DNA of 64,000 nucleotides from an uncultured Christensenella sp. (GTDB lineage Bacteria > Bacillota > Clostridia > Christensenellales > Borkfalkiaceae), in the NCBI GenBank assembly GCA_910579525.1, contig CAJTUK010000002.1, forward strand, positions 186,001 to 250,000, written 5' to 3'. The first letter of the stretch is position 1. The number at the start of each line of letters is the position of its first letter. A program made the position numbers and the translations under genes. Below are positions 8,715 through 16,491 of the stretch, piece by piece. The notes under the pieces are model-generated. The model made no database searches, was not told the DNA's origin, and worked only from the letters and a program-made list of their open reading frames with translations.

Positions 8715-9920
8715 TCAAGCCTTCGCCGCTTTCTGCACGGTCATAAAGCCGTTGTACATCGCGGGCGAGCCGCCGCACATTACCGACGCTTTGAATACGG
8801 TAACGCCCTGCTTGAATTTGTACTCGGTCGATTTCAAGACTTCGATGTCGGCGAAGTACGCCAATTCGTAGCCTTTCAATTTGCCGTAAATCAAGTAGGG
8901 GTCGCCCGCCTTGACCGCGCCGAAGGCGGCAAGTTTCGACGTGCAAACAAACGGTATGCCGTTTATCGTTCCCGAATTTCCGCGTACAACGATGTCGTAT
9001 GCGCGGCGTTTGTCCGTTCCCTTGACTTTCGCAAATTCTTTGAGCGTCAATTTGTTGAGTACAAGGTAAGCGTCGCCTTCGACATCTTCGTCGCCGCCAT
9101 AATCGAAAATGATGTTGTCGAGCGTGTTTTCGTCGACGGTGGCAACGGTTTTACGCTGTGCCGCCGTGATAATGCTCGCGGGGGCGTTTACAATGCCGAC
9201 AAGTTCGTCCGTGCCGCTTCCGCCGATTATCTGTCCGATAATCTTTTTACGCAACGCACCGACGACGGCGTTGCTAACTTCCGCGTCGTACCGCGCGGCG
9301 GGCAACTTTTCGACTTCCTCGTTGACTTCGGCGTAAGCCGTGATTTTGACCTTGTTAATCGACGCATAGTCGAACGTCGGCTCTGCGGTGGTTGCGTCCG
9401 CGCCTTCGGCGGTAATGCCGCCCTCGCTGATAGTCTTTGCAAAAGGCTTCTTGTAACTTTCCGCGCCCGTGCCTTCGAGGTGTACTTCGTTGACAAGCGT
9501 GTCAAGCGTTCCGACCTGTTCAAACGCGGGCGTGATGTCGCCGCTTGCAACCGTGCCGAGAGCCGTAGACGTGGACGCGACGGCGCGATGTTCGATATAC
9601 ACCTTTTCGCCGTTTTTAAGCGCATTTCCGCGCGTTTCGATTACTTCCGCATTTGCGGCGGTGCGCTTCTGCGCGTCGACCTGTGCGTCGTCGTGTACAA
9701 CGACGGGAGCGGGGGCGGGTGCGCCGCCATTTGCGGGGCGTGCCGCGCGTTTTTCCTCTTCGGCTTTTGCGTCCGCTTCGTCCCTGCGCAATTCCGTTAC
9801 GGTGTAGTTGATTGCTTCAACCCTTGCGCGAATTTCCGCAAGACGCTCGGCGGTGGTTTCGGGTTTTGCCGCTTCCTGCAAAAGGGCGGCACGCTCTTCG
9901 AGCAACTGTTTGATGTTCAT
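8715..9920 (-). CDS. Major capsid protein, HK97 fold
   Basis: A 401-residue protein. The first about 105 residues are a charged coiled-coil delta domain (EERAALLQEAAKPETTAERL onwards) that acts as scaffold and is cut away by the neighbouring protease. The mature shell domain follows, with the usual long spine helix in the middle (ADATTAEPTFDYASINKVKI to AALRKKIIGQIIGG) and the A-domain GSGTDELVGI and NGIPFVCTSKL segments. ATG 9920 overlaps the protease stop (ATGA). This is the phage_capsid family in its normal position. Confidence 0.9.
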   Translation of the reverse strand: MNIKQLLEERAALLQEAAKPETTAERLAEIRARVEAINYTVTELRRDEADAKAEEEKRAARPANGGAPAPAPVVVHDDAQVDAQKRTAANAEVIETRGNALKNGEKVYIEHRAVASTSTALGTVASGDITPAFEQVGTLDTLVNEVHLEGTGAESYKKPFAKTISEGGITAEGADATTAEPTFDYASINKVKITAYAEVNEEVEKLPAARYDAEVSNAVVGALRKKIIGQIIGGSGTDELVGIVNAPASIITAAQRKTVATVDENTLDNIIFDYGGDEDVEGDAYLVLNKLTLKEFAKVKGTDKRRAYDIVVRGNSGTINGIPFVCTSKLAAFGAVKAGDPYLIYGKLKGYELAYFADIEVLKSTEYKFKQGVTVFKASVMCGGSPAMYNGFMTVQKAAKA

Positions 9921-10609
9921 AGTGTTTTTTGTTCCTCCACAAAAATAAATTTTTCTTTCGCAAGTTGTAACGCCGCTTGCGAGTCGGCGGTTTGCCGCCT
10001 TTGTTCATTTTCCAACGCCGACGCCTTTGCGTTATCCAACGCAATTTTGTCGTTATCCAACGAGGCGGGGGAGCGGGCATATATCGAAGTTTGCGGGTAT
10101 GCGCCGTCGTTTACGGCACTAACCTCGAAAACCTTTGATATTTTGGTAATTCGGCGCGTCGGCATATCCGTATCGAGGTCGCGCCATTCGTAGCCCGATA
10201 CCAAAACGCCGAACGCAAAAGACATATCTTCAATGTCGCCGCGTGTAACCGCCGAGCAAAGTTCGCGGGCGGTCGCGTTGTTTTCAATATCGAGCGTTGT
10301 TTTGATGTGTAAACCGTCGGGCTTGATTTCAACGTCCATAGTCGACCGCTTCCCGCGCCTGTGGCGTGCAAGTGGTATCATTCCGTCGTCGTGGTTTACC
10401 ATAAACTTGATGTCGGATATATCCGCGTCGTCGAGCGCGTGCGGGTCGATTTCCTCGTAAAACAAGTCGCCGATTGCCGTCCGTTGATTGAATACAATCG
10501 GGCAACCTTCGATTACGCCCTTTAACGGGTCGATTTGCGCGGGGTTTCCGTCGGGCGCGGCGCGTTTGATGTACTGCGGCGCGGTGTACGGTTTGATTTC
10601 GTCGGGCAT
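9917..10609 (-). CDS. Prohead maturation protease, HK97 family (peptidase U35)
   Basis: A 230-residue serine protease that trims the capsid delta domain during maturation. Catalytic elements visible: His in FMVNHDDG (about residue 73) and Ser in EDMSFAFGV (about residue 129), matching the U35 pattern of NHD and MSFGF. The N-terminal PLKGVIEGCPIVFN strand is also typical. The C-terminal 50 residues are Ala/Gln-rich and helical. It is coupled at both ends: its ATG overlaps the portal stop, and its TGA overlaps the capsid ATG. Confidence 0.9.
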   Translation of the reverse strand: MPDEIKPYTAPQYIKRAAPDGNPAQIDPLKGVIEGCPIVFNQRTAIGDLFYEEIDPHALDDADISDIKFMVNHDDGMIPLARHRRGKRSTMDVEIKPDGLHIKTTLDIENNATARELCSAVTRGDIEDMSFAFGVLVSGYEWRDLDTDMPTRRITKISKVFEVSAVNDGAYPQTSIYARSPASLDNDKIALDNAKASALENEQRRQTADSQAALQLAKEKFIFVEEQKTL

Positions 10610-11889
10610 TATTCGTCGTCCTCCTTGCTTTGTTTCGGCGCGGCGGGCTTCTTGCCTTGCGACAACGCCGTTAATTGATAGGTATTTGCGATTGATACGT
10701 CGATGTAGTTCAACGATACGCGGGTCGGCTCGTCGTCGGGGTCATAGCCCAACAATTCGCGCCGTTCGGGGCGGGATAGTAGCGCGTCCTCTTGCGTTGC
10801 TTTTGCGATTTCCAACCGACGCGCGAACGATAGCGATTGCACAATTTTATCGTAAAACTTTATCGTGCGCCCGTATGCGAGTTGCTTCGACGTAAAGAGC
10901 GTTATTTTCATAGCGTTGACAATCGTCATAAGCAACGGCTCGACCGCCGTTTGATAAAACGCCGTAAAGTCGTCGTCGGTGTATTTACCGAGATATATCG
11001 GCACACTAACGCCGAATACCGACAAAATTTCGTCGCGCAAAAAGGTTAAAACGGTTTGCGGTATATCCTGCGCCGCAATTTGTATCGGCGTAAATTGCGA
11101 CTCGTAGTCGGTCGCAACAATGCCGAGTTCGCTGTTAAATAAATGGTTTTCAAATTCTTTGCGGGATATTTCTCGTTTGTCCGCTTCCGCAACGGTATTC
11201 ATTGTCAAAACGCCGTGCAACGATAAGGACGCTTCGAGCGACTTCGGTATCGCTTCTTGTATGACGTGCAATGTTTGTAAGTTTTTGAGAATTGCCCGCC
11301 AATCGGCGCGACCGTCTGCGTCGCCGCCTAAATATGGGTTTGCGCCGTAACCGAGCCGCAAGTGAATTAAATCGCTATACGGCAAGTCAAGCGTTACGCC
11401 GCCGCCCGTCGTGCTTTGCAATTCCGCCCGCATTTCGTCGCCCGCATAGTAGAGTTTTACGCGGGCTTTTTCCAACGGATAAAAACCGCGCGTAACGCGC
11501 TTGACATAGTCTTTGCCGTCAACCTTTATCGGCACTTCGTCATACGCCCAATAAATAAAACAATTTCGATTGACGAGCGTTATGTACGCGATTTTATATA
11601 AAAAATCTTTAAGCCCGCACATCGGGTTGACGCGACCGAGTAAAACGCTATTGATGTCGTCGTCCGCAACCGTTACGCGGTGCGGGTTTTGCGTTTCCGT
11701 AACCGACTTGATACTGCATTTTGATACTTCCTCGCAAACGCGATGTATCGCCGTTTTTACGATGTCCGACGCGGTAACGTCTTTGCCGAACGACGAAAAT
11801 AAAACCGTGTTTGCGTTCACAACGCGGTTGTATGCGGTCGGTCTATCCCAACCGAGCAAATTGTGTATAGCGTTTTTAAGCGTTGACAA
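10609..11889 (-). CDS. Portal protein, HK97 family
   Basis: A 426-residue portal protein. I choose TTG 11889 as start because AAGGAGG stands 8 nt upstream; a longer open frame to 12012 would read through the terminator hairpin. The segment LLGWDRPTAYNRVVNANTV, KCSIKSVTE, the NGSIYW-like NRNCFIYWAYDE and the C-terminal SVFGVSVPIYLGKYTDDDFTAFYQ motif (about residues 325-350) are typical of HK97-type portals. It forms the dodecameric DNA channel and binds terminase. It is the first gene after the candidate non-coding RNA. Confidence 0.9.
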   Translation of the reverse strand: MSTLKNAIHNLLGWDRPTAYNRVVNANTVLFSSFGKDVTASDIVKTAIHRVCEEVSKCSIKSVTETQNPHRVTVADDDINSVLLGRVNPMCGLKDFLYKIAYITLVNRNCFIYWAYDEVPIKVDGKDYVKRVTRGFYPLEKARVKLYYAGDEMRAELQSTTGGGVTLDLPYSDLIHLRLGYGANPYLGGDADGRADWRAILKNLQTLHVIQEAIPKSLEASLSLHGVLTMNTVAEADKREISRKEFENHLFNSELGIVATDYESQFTPIQIAAQDIPQTVLTFLRDEILSVFGVSVPIYLGKYTDDDFTAFYQTAVEPLLMTIVNAMKITLFTSKQLAYGRTIKFYDKIVQSLSFARRLEIAKATQEDALLSRPERRELLGYDPDDEPTRVSLNYIDVSIANTYQLTALSQGKKPAAPKQSKEDDE

Positions 11890-11916
11890 TCGGCTTGCCT
11901 CCTTGCGAAAAATAAC

Positions 11917-11968
11917 AAAAAAGTGCGCCGATATAGACGAGCAAAAATACTCGTGAATATCGGCGCAC
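11917..11968 (-). terminator. Intrinsic terminator ahead of portal gene
   Basis: Minus-strand stem GTGCGCCGATAT (11968-11957) pairs perfectly over 12 bp with ATATCGGCGCAC (11934-11923); an inner ACGAG/CTCGT pair extends it. Six T follow (11922-11917). It stands only about 20 nt upstream of the portal ribosome site. Confidence 0.85.
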
Positions 11969-12003
11969 ACACGTTTTTTTAATGTGGCGATTAAAGGATA
12001 ATC

Positions 12004-12119
12004 GCGGCGCACTCACCGCGTCGGCGGTGGATAATGCAATAATCAGACACCAACGGCGCACTCGCCCGAGCGGGCGGCAATACAAGGCGATTGCGGCGCA
12101 CTCACCGCGTCGGCGGTGG
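12004..12119 (-). repeat. 27-bp direct repeats with hairpins
   Basis: Plus-strand positions 12004-12030 and 12093-12119 are identical over 27 bp. Each contains CGGCGCACT followed by a self-complementary CACCGCGTCGGCGGTG. A related third unit at 12054-12076 keeps CGGCGCACT but has a different hairpin, so the structure rather than the sequence is shared. Confidence 0.85.
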
Positions 12120-12144
12120 TGGTGCGTGTATTCAGTTTGACCGC

Positions 12145-12174
12145 ATTATAACTCGGCGGGCGGGGCGAAGTCAA
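12145..12174 (-). promoter_or_regulatory. Sigma-A promoter for the candidate ncRNA
   Basis: Minus strand: -35 TTGACT (12174-12169), 18-bp spacer, -10 TATAAT (12150-12145). Start of transcription is expected near 12138. It also could boost portal and head gene expression if the terminator is read through. Confidence 0.8.
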
Positions 12175-12207
12175 CGGTTTTTCGTTAAGATTTTTTAAGA
12201 AGTTTTT

Positions 12208-12387
12208 TCACGGCTTGCGCGGCGGTATCGTGTATGTATATTCGCGGCGGCATTTCGGGCAAAGAAAAACCGCGTTAATCAACCCGTCGCGCATATCGTA
12301 TTTGCCGATTACGGCGCGATGTACGGGGCAACGCACGCTCCGCGTGTACCTTTCGTTTTGATTTTGCGGTGTTTTTTTGTCGTCCAT
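12208..12387 (-). CDS. Small zinc-finger protein (Com-like), 59 aa
   Basis: A 59-residue protein starting at ATG 12387, 2 nt after the large-terminase stop; its GGAGG lies across that stop, so it is translationally coupled. It contains CPVH (about residues 20-23) and CPKC (about 43-46), i.e. CxxH and CxxC pairs 19 residues apart, plus basic ends. This layout resembles the small Com-type zinc-ribbon translation regulators of Mu-like prophages, but similarity is only by motif. It sits just upstream of the ncRNA promoter, so an RNA-binding role is conceivable. Confidence 0.65.
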   Translation of the reverse strand: MDDKKTPQNQNERYTRSVRCPVHRAVIGKYDMRDGLINAVFLCPKCRREYTYTIPPRKP

Positions 12388-12389
12388 AT

Positions 12390-14258
12390 TTAGCCTCCGA
12401 TTTTCGCCATAAATGCCGACTTGACTTCCCGCAACGCGGCGTATGCGATTACTTTTGACATCGTGCCGTCAATCTTGTTGCCGATGTAGCCGTTTATTTT
12501 ACAAGGCATTACAAACCCGTTTTTATCAACGCGGACGGCTGTGTTGCGGAAGTTCCAACGGCAAATATCGTTGTTGTTGTAATTGATAAGCCGCGCCCGT
12601 AAATCGGTTTCGATGTTGCGGGTCGGCACGTTAAGCGCGTCGGTCGTCATTCGTATTTTGCGCGGCACTTCTTTACCGAATTTTTGCGCGATTTCTTTCG
12701 CGAAGTCCTTTGCGTGCCATTCGTCGTAACCGACCGTAAGCGGGCGTATATTGTATTGCTTGAATATATCCCAAATGTAATTTGATACAACCGTATCGTC
12801 GATTACGTTGTCTTGCACAATGCGCACCAACCCCGCGTCCGCCCATTCGATGTAATTCTTTTTTTCGGGGTTAGTGGGGGAGTCGGTCGATTGCCCGTCG
12901 CCCGCTTTAACCGCCGTAACAAAGTACATCGTATGCAAGTATTTGACGGGGTCGTTCGGGCGCATAAATAAAAACGTGCAAGCGCAAAGGTCGTTTGTTT
13001 CGGCAAGGTCGACCCCGACAACACACCAACAATGCGCAAAGTCGGCAATATCGAACGTGGCGGGACAATCAATGTATTTTTCCTCTAACCACGCGTTACT
13101 CGCTAATTGCTTGACGTTAAATTCCTTTGCAAGAATAAACGCTCGGTCGCTTCCGCTGTGGCGGGCGGTGTCGACTTTTTCCCGTAAATACGACCGCTTT
13201 TTCGATATGCCTAACATAGGATTTGACTTCGTCCAACTGCGCTCGTCGTTCCAAATTTCCGCCTCGCTGTCTTGCGTATATAGCCATATCAACCAACGCG
13301 ACGGGTCGGTTTTCGCCTCGCCTTTAAGTGCTTCCCGCGCGTCGGATAGCCGCTCGTCAAGATAGCCGTCGCGCACAATGCCTTCGGTCGTGATTTCAAA
13401 ATAAAGCGGCTCGTCCTGCGTTGATACCGATGTTTTAAGGGGCAATATTGTTGAATTGTCCTTCATTTCGTGAATTTCGTCAACGACCGCAAGTGTAAGA
13501 TTTCGACCTTCCTTTGCGCCCTGCTTCGCCGACATTATTTCGATTGACCCCTTGTTTTGCTTCGAGAATTTGCCCGTTTTGCGGCGTTGCTTCGGGTTGC
13601 CGAAAAATATACCTTTGTTGTTTTTGCGGGTAACGCGCGATATTGCCCGCGACTCTTCCCGAAAAGCGTTGACGGCGTTAAATACGAGCGCGGCTTGCGC
13701 ATAATCGTTTGACGCGCACATTACCGATTGCCCCATACCGCCGCAAAACCATTCGGCAAAGATAAGGGCGGCGACGAGCGGGGTTTTTCCGTTTTTGCGG
13801 GCGACAAGGAATAAAACCTCTTGAAAACGCCGCGCCCAACCCGCGCCGTATGACAACTCGGTATCGTAAACGTAAAACCCGAATATCGCCTCCGTAAATG
13901 CCTTTTGGAATAATTGCATTTTGAACGGTTTACCCGCGAAGGGGGCTTGAAAAAGTTTCATTTCGTTTTCGATAAATGCAATTCGTTTGTGCGCCGCTTT
14001 AAGTGTAAAACGGTATTTGCCGCCGCCCGCGAAAATATCTTGTATCAACATTTCGAGCGTGGTTTTCAGTTCGCGCCCGACGACGATTTCCCCCGAACGG
14101 CAACGCTTGTAATATTCAATCAAAAAACTATGCTCGCCGTCGACGGTATCGCTTAATGCTTGCCAACCTGTAAGCGGGTCAATTTCGGGGTTTGCAAGCG
14201 TCCAATCTGCGGGGGCGGGCGTAGCCGCTTCCGTGCCGTTAATCGTTGTCGTCGTCAT
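12390..14258 (-). CDS. terL: Terminase large subunit
   Basis: A 622-residue packaging motor. The ATPase domain shows VARKNGKT (residues 152-159, Walker A variant), LAVVDEIHE (256-264, Walker B with catalytic Glu), and the ITTEG coupling motif (about 289-293). The nuclease domain begins with GVDLAETND (415-423, first catalytic Asp), with later acidic residues around DEWHAKD and the KIDG segment near the C-terminus. Length is normal for the Terminase_1 family. It overlaps the small subunit by 20 nt and carries an N-terminal Thr/Ala-rich tail of about 20 residues. It docks on the portal and cuts concatemeric DNA. Confidence 0.93.
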   Translation of the reverse strand: MTTTTINGTEAATPAPADWTLANPEIDPLTGWQALSDTVDGEHSFLIEYYKRCRSGEIVVGRELKTTLEMLIQDIFAGGGKYRFTLKAAHKRIAFIENEMKLFQAPFAGKPFKMQLFQKAFTEAIFGFYVYDTELSYGAGWARRFQEVLFLVARKNGKTPLVAALIFAEWFCGGMGQSVMCASNDYAQAALVFNAVNAFREESRAISRVTRKNNKGIFFGNPKQRRKTGKFSKQNKGSIEIMSAKQGAKEGRNLTLAVVDEIHEMKDNSTILPLKTSVSTQDEPLYFEITTEGIVRDGYLDERLSDAREALKGEAKTDPSRWLIWLYTQDSEAEIWNDERSWTKSNPMLGISKKRSYLREKVDTARHSGSDRAFILAKEFNVKQLASNAWLEEKYIDCPATFDIADFAHCWCVVGVDLAETNDLCACTFLFMRPNDPVKYLHTMYFVTAVKAGDGQSTDSPTNPEKKNYIEWADAGLVRIVQDNVIDDTVVSNYIWDIFKQYNIRPLTVGYDEWHAKDFAKEIAQKFGKEVPRKIRMTTDALNVPTRNIETDLRARLINYNNNDICRWNFRNTAVRVDKNGFVMPCKINGYIGNKIDGTMSKVIAYAALREVKSAFMAKIGG

Positions 14259-14586
14259 AAGCCGATAAATCGTCGCCGTCGTCGCCGTTTAAGCCGCCGA
14301 GCAATTCCTTGTTAAGTTTTTGCATTGCCGAAGTGTATTGCGCCATATACTTGACCCGCGCCCGACCCGCCGCCGTTTCCCGCTGTATAGACGGGTTTTT
14401 CGGGTCGTAAATTATCGACGGCAATTCTTTGATTGCTTCCAAACACGCAAAAACCTCCGCGACCTTGCGGATAAGTTCGTCGTAAATTTGTAACTTGATT
14501 TCGTCCACGCCCGCCGCCTTGTATAAATCGACGAGCCGCTTGTATTCGCCGTCGGCAAGCGTTTTTTTGTCTTTGCTTTTTTTCAT
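14239..14586 (-). CDS. terS: Terminase small subunit, P27-like
   Basis: A 115-residue protein upstream of the large subunit, starting at ATG 14586 behind GGAGGCGG. It is helical with the segment RETAAGRARVKYMAQYTSAMQKLNKELLG in the second half, which resembles the C-terminal oligomerisation helices of P27-family small terminases; the C-terminus is strongly acidic. It recognises the packaging site on phage DNA. A second small-terminase-like protein lies at 15410-16006, so the division of labour is uncertain. Confidence 0.7.
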   Translation of the reverse strand: MKKSKDKKTLADGEYKRLVDLYKAAGVDEIKLQIYDELIRKVAEVFACLEAIKELPSIIYDPKNPSIQRETAAGRARVKYMAQYTSAMQKLNKELLGGLNGDDGDDLSAYDDDND

Positions 14587-14711
14587 TTCCGCCTCCTTTT
14601 TGGAATTTGAAAACTTTTCGCCCGAAAAGTCAAAACTTCGGTGTGAATTTTTTTTACCTGCGGCCTGGAGTCTTTTCGGGTTTCAAAAATTTTGCAAGGA
14701 TAGGGGGGGTA
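14587..14711. other. Intergenic stretch near terminase; possible cos/pac region
   Basis: This 125-nt non-coding stretch lies between the HNH gene and small terminase, where cos sites of HK97-like phages are usually found. It holds a run of seven G on the plus strand (14703-14709) and short direct and inverted elements around TTTTCGCCCGAAAAG. No cos sequence can be proven by eye. Confidence 0.3.
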
Positions 14712-15407
14712 TTATTCCGTATAACGTGCAAAATATTTTTCTATCCAACCGACAACCGCGTCGCGCGTTGCCGCTTGCTTGATTGTTTCGTGCGCCCGCT
14801 TGATACATTCCGCCTTCGATGTGTCGATGTGTACAAAGTTTATCACGTCGGGCGGATATTCCCGCGCAAGACTGTCGCGGTCTATGCGGTCGGGATATGT
14901 GCCGATTATGTACGCGTCTTGCCAACGGCGGCGCGGCGTTGCCGTGCGTATTTCGTCAAGTAAATAATCACGCAAGGCGAACGCGACGCGCTTTGTTGCG
15001 TCGGGTTTATCATATTGCCCGCATACGCATATTGCGCCGTGTATTCGGTCAAGGTCGACAACAATATCGTTGCGTGTGGCAACGCTTTGTACATACGTTG
15101 ATTTGCCCGCGCACGGTGCGCCGTAAACGACGTAAACGTGCTTTTGACCGACAACATTACCAAAACGCGCGTGCGCCGCGTTGTGGCAATCGTGGCACAA
15201 TACTTCGATGTTTGCGGGGTTTAGCGTGATATTTACGTCGTCGATGTTGTCGAGCGTAAGTTCGGTTATATGGTGCGGTCGCAATTCGTCAATATCGAAT
15301 ACGCCGCCGCAACGGGCGCAAATTCCGCCGCTTTTTATCTTGCAATACTGCGCAAGCGTTAAATACTCTTTGCGGCAATAAAAGGCGTGTATCGGGTCAA
15401 GCGGCAT
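14712..15407 (-). CDS. HNH endonuclease fused to P-loop kinase-like domain
   Basis: A 231-residue protein in two parts. Residues about 1-88 hold an HNH nuclease: CARCGG, then the HH of RPHHITEL, then NIEVLCHDCHNAAHAR with the closing zinc pair and His. Residues about 95-231 hold a P-loop domain with GAPCAGKST (Walker A, about residues 99-107), VVDLDRIHG and a LID-like RRRW segment, as in AAA_33 / polynucleotide-kinase-like proteins. Start is ATG 15407, 2 nt after the preceding stop. HNH proteins beside terminase assist cos cleavage in HK97-type phages; the kinase-like partner suggests end processing, which is inference. Confidence 0.75.
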   Translation of the reverse strand: MPLDPIHAFYCRKEYLTLAQYCKIKSGGICARCGGVFDIDELRPHHITELTLDNIDDVNITLNPANIEVLCHDCHNAAHARFGNVVGQKHVYVVYGAPCAGKSTYVQSVATRNDIVVDLDRIHGAICVCGQYDKPDATKRVAFALRDYLLDEIRTATPRRRWQDAYIIGTYPDRIDRDSLAREYPPDVINFVHIDTSKAECIKRAHETIKQAATRDAVVGWIEKYFARYTE

Positions 15408-15409
15408 AA

Positions 15410-16006
15410 TCAAATACCCTCCCAACCGTCGGGCAATTTGCCCTCTTTTGCAAGTTCCAACGCCTTTTTGCGTAATTCGATTGCTTGCGGGTCGCGTGCA
15501 AATTCGCCCGAAAAACGGTTGATTAGCAAGAATTGTATCATACCCGCGTCGGGCTTTGCGTACTTGCGGTCGACGTATGTTTTGGTGTGCGGTTTGCCGT
15601 CGATAATGACCGTTGTCGTGTGGGTTTCCTCGTAGTAATAACCGACCGCGACGCGGTATGCGTTATCGAGTAAGTCGGCTTTTCCCGCTTCGCGCGCGCG
15701 TAAAAGCGTTTCGGTTAGTTCGGGATAATCTTTTTTGTATTGCGCCCATTGCGTTTTACCCACGCCGTAAAATTTGCATATATCGCCTTCAGTAACCATA
15801 CATCGCGCATAACGCTCTATATCCGCCAAATAAGGTAAAACCTTATTTGCGTATTGTGATTTTGCGCCGCGTTTTCCCGTTTCTGCGGCGTTATCCGCTT
15901 CGGCGGGCGGTTTTGCGTCCGCTTTCTTTCGAGCCTTGACGGGCTGTTTTTTGCCCTTTGTCGCGGCTGTTTTCTTTTCGGTGTCGTTTCGGGGTTGTTT
16001 CGGCAT
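15410..16006 (-). CDS. Small-terminase-like DNA-binding protein
   Basis: A 198-residue protein starting at ATG 16006 with GGAGG. Residues 1-45 are Lys/Ala-rich and probably disordered. Residues about 55-105 form a helix-turn-helix (MVTEGDICKFYGVGKTQWAQY), followed by LLRAREAGKADLLDNAYRVA, a segment frequent in small terminase or packaging-associated proteins of Firmicutes prophages. The C-terminal part includes AKPDAGMIQFLLINRFSGEF, another segment common in that group. It probably recognises packaging DNA or regulates late genes. Confidence 0.6.
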   Translation of the reverse strand: MPKQPRNDTEKKTAATKGKKQPVKARKKADAKPPAEADNAAETGKRGAKSQYANKVLPYLADIERYARCMVTEGDICKFYGVGKTQWAQYKKDYPELTETLLRAREAGKADLLDNAYRVAVGYYYEETHTTTVIIDGKPHTKTYVDRKYAKPDAGMIQFLLINRFSGEFARDPQAIELRKKALELAKEGKLPDGWEGI

Positions 16007-16030
16007 TATTGACCTCCTTGTTTCGGTATT

Positions 16031-16240
16031 TTATTTGTTGCCGATGTCAAGCAAAATTTTTGAGAGAATAAAGCACGGCAAAACGGCAAGCGCGATTAAA
16101 AGCGGCACGCACGCGCCGATCCAAGATAGGGGAGTCGCGCCGCAAAGTTTACAAACGACGAATATTGCCGATAGCGGCACGCAAACCACAATTACAAGCA
16201 ACGTAACAACGTAAATTGCCGATATTATTTTTTTAAGCAT
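16031..16240 (-). CDS. Small membrane protein, two TM helices
   Basis: A 69-residue protein with two hydrophobic helices (about residues 5-30 and 40-62) joined by a short KLCGATPLSW loop. It starts at ATG 16240 with GGAGGTAAAAA and overlaps the end of the ASCH-like gene by 16 nt. Position before the packaging genes and small size are compatible with a superinfection-exclusion or holin-like role, but neither is demonstrated. Confidence 0.6.
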   Translation of the reverse strand: MLKKIISAIYVVTLLVIVVCVPLSAIFVVCKLCGATPLSWIGACVPLLIALAVLPCFILSKILLDIGNK

Positions 16241-16491
16241 TTTTTACCTCCGATTTTCTTGATACTTAAAACCGCCCAACCGTCGGTCAAGCCGATAAAG
16301 CCCTTCAAGATGTGCGTTATTGTTGCCGTAAGCCGCCGCCCCGTATATTGCCCGTTTTCCCATTCGCGCAATATCAACATATCGCCGACGGCGTAATTTC
16401 GGTCGTCAAACCGCAATTCGTAAGTTTTTACACCTTTGTCAACTGCGGCGTAATATTCGGGTAAAATTTTCAAGTCGTGTATTTGTGCCAT
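16225..16491 (-). CDS. DUF3850 / ASCH-domain protein
   Basis: An 88-residue protein starting at ATG 16491 (MAQIHDLKILPEYYAAV) behind GGAGGCGCAAA. The pattern HDLKILPEYYxAVxxGxKTYELRxxDRNYxVGDxLxLREW is the signature of DUF3850, an ASCH-like fold that probably binds RNA or modified nucleotides. These are common small phage early proteins. It overlaps the upstream methylase by 22 nt. Confidence 0.85.
   Translation of the reverse strand: MAQIHDLKILPEYYAAVDKGVKTYELRFDDRNYAVGDMLILREWENGQYTGRRLTATITHILKGFIGLTDGWAVLSIKKIGGKKCLKK

Larger units (their letters stand above)
11910..12138 (-). ncRNA. Candidate non-coding RNA between terminase and portal genes
   Basis: On the minus strand a consensus promoter (12145-12174) precedes about 220 nt without a plausible ORF, ending in a strong terminator. 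Inside are three units, each a GC-rich hairpin followed by AGTGCGCCG: two identical CACCGCCGACGCGGTG hairpins (12103-12118 and 12014-12029) and a different-sequence CGCCCGCTCGGGCG hairpin (12063-12076). The change of sequence with retained stem supports RNA folding. A fourth GTGCGCCG copy forms the 5' arm of the terminator stem, at 11968-11961 on the minus strand. I do not recognise it as a known family. It may be a free RNA (packaging or protein-titrating) or a leader that attenuates the portal gene. Confidence 0.6.

Noticed and set aside
11890..12012. Portal protein beginning at 12012
   Set aside because: Would translate through the terminator hairpin; TTG 11889 has AAGGAGG at proper distance.
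14703..14709. G7 run as a phase-variation tract
   Set aside because: Lies in non-coding DNA far from any start codon and is shorter than the methylase tracts.
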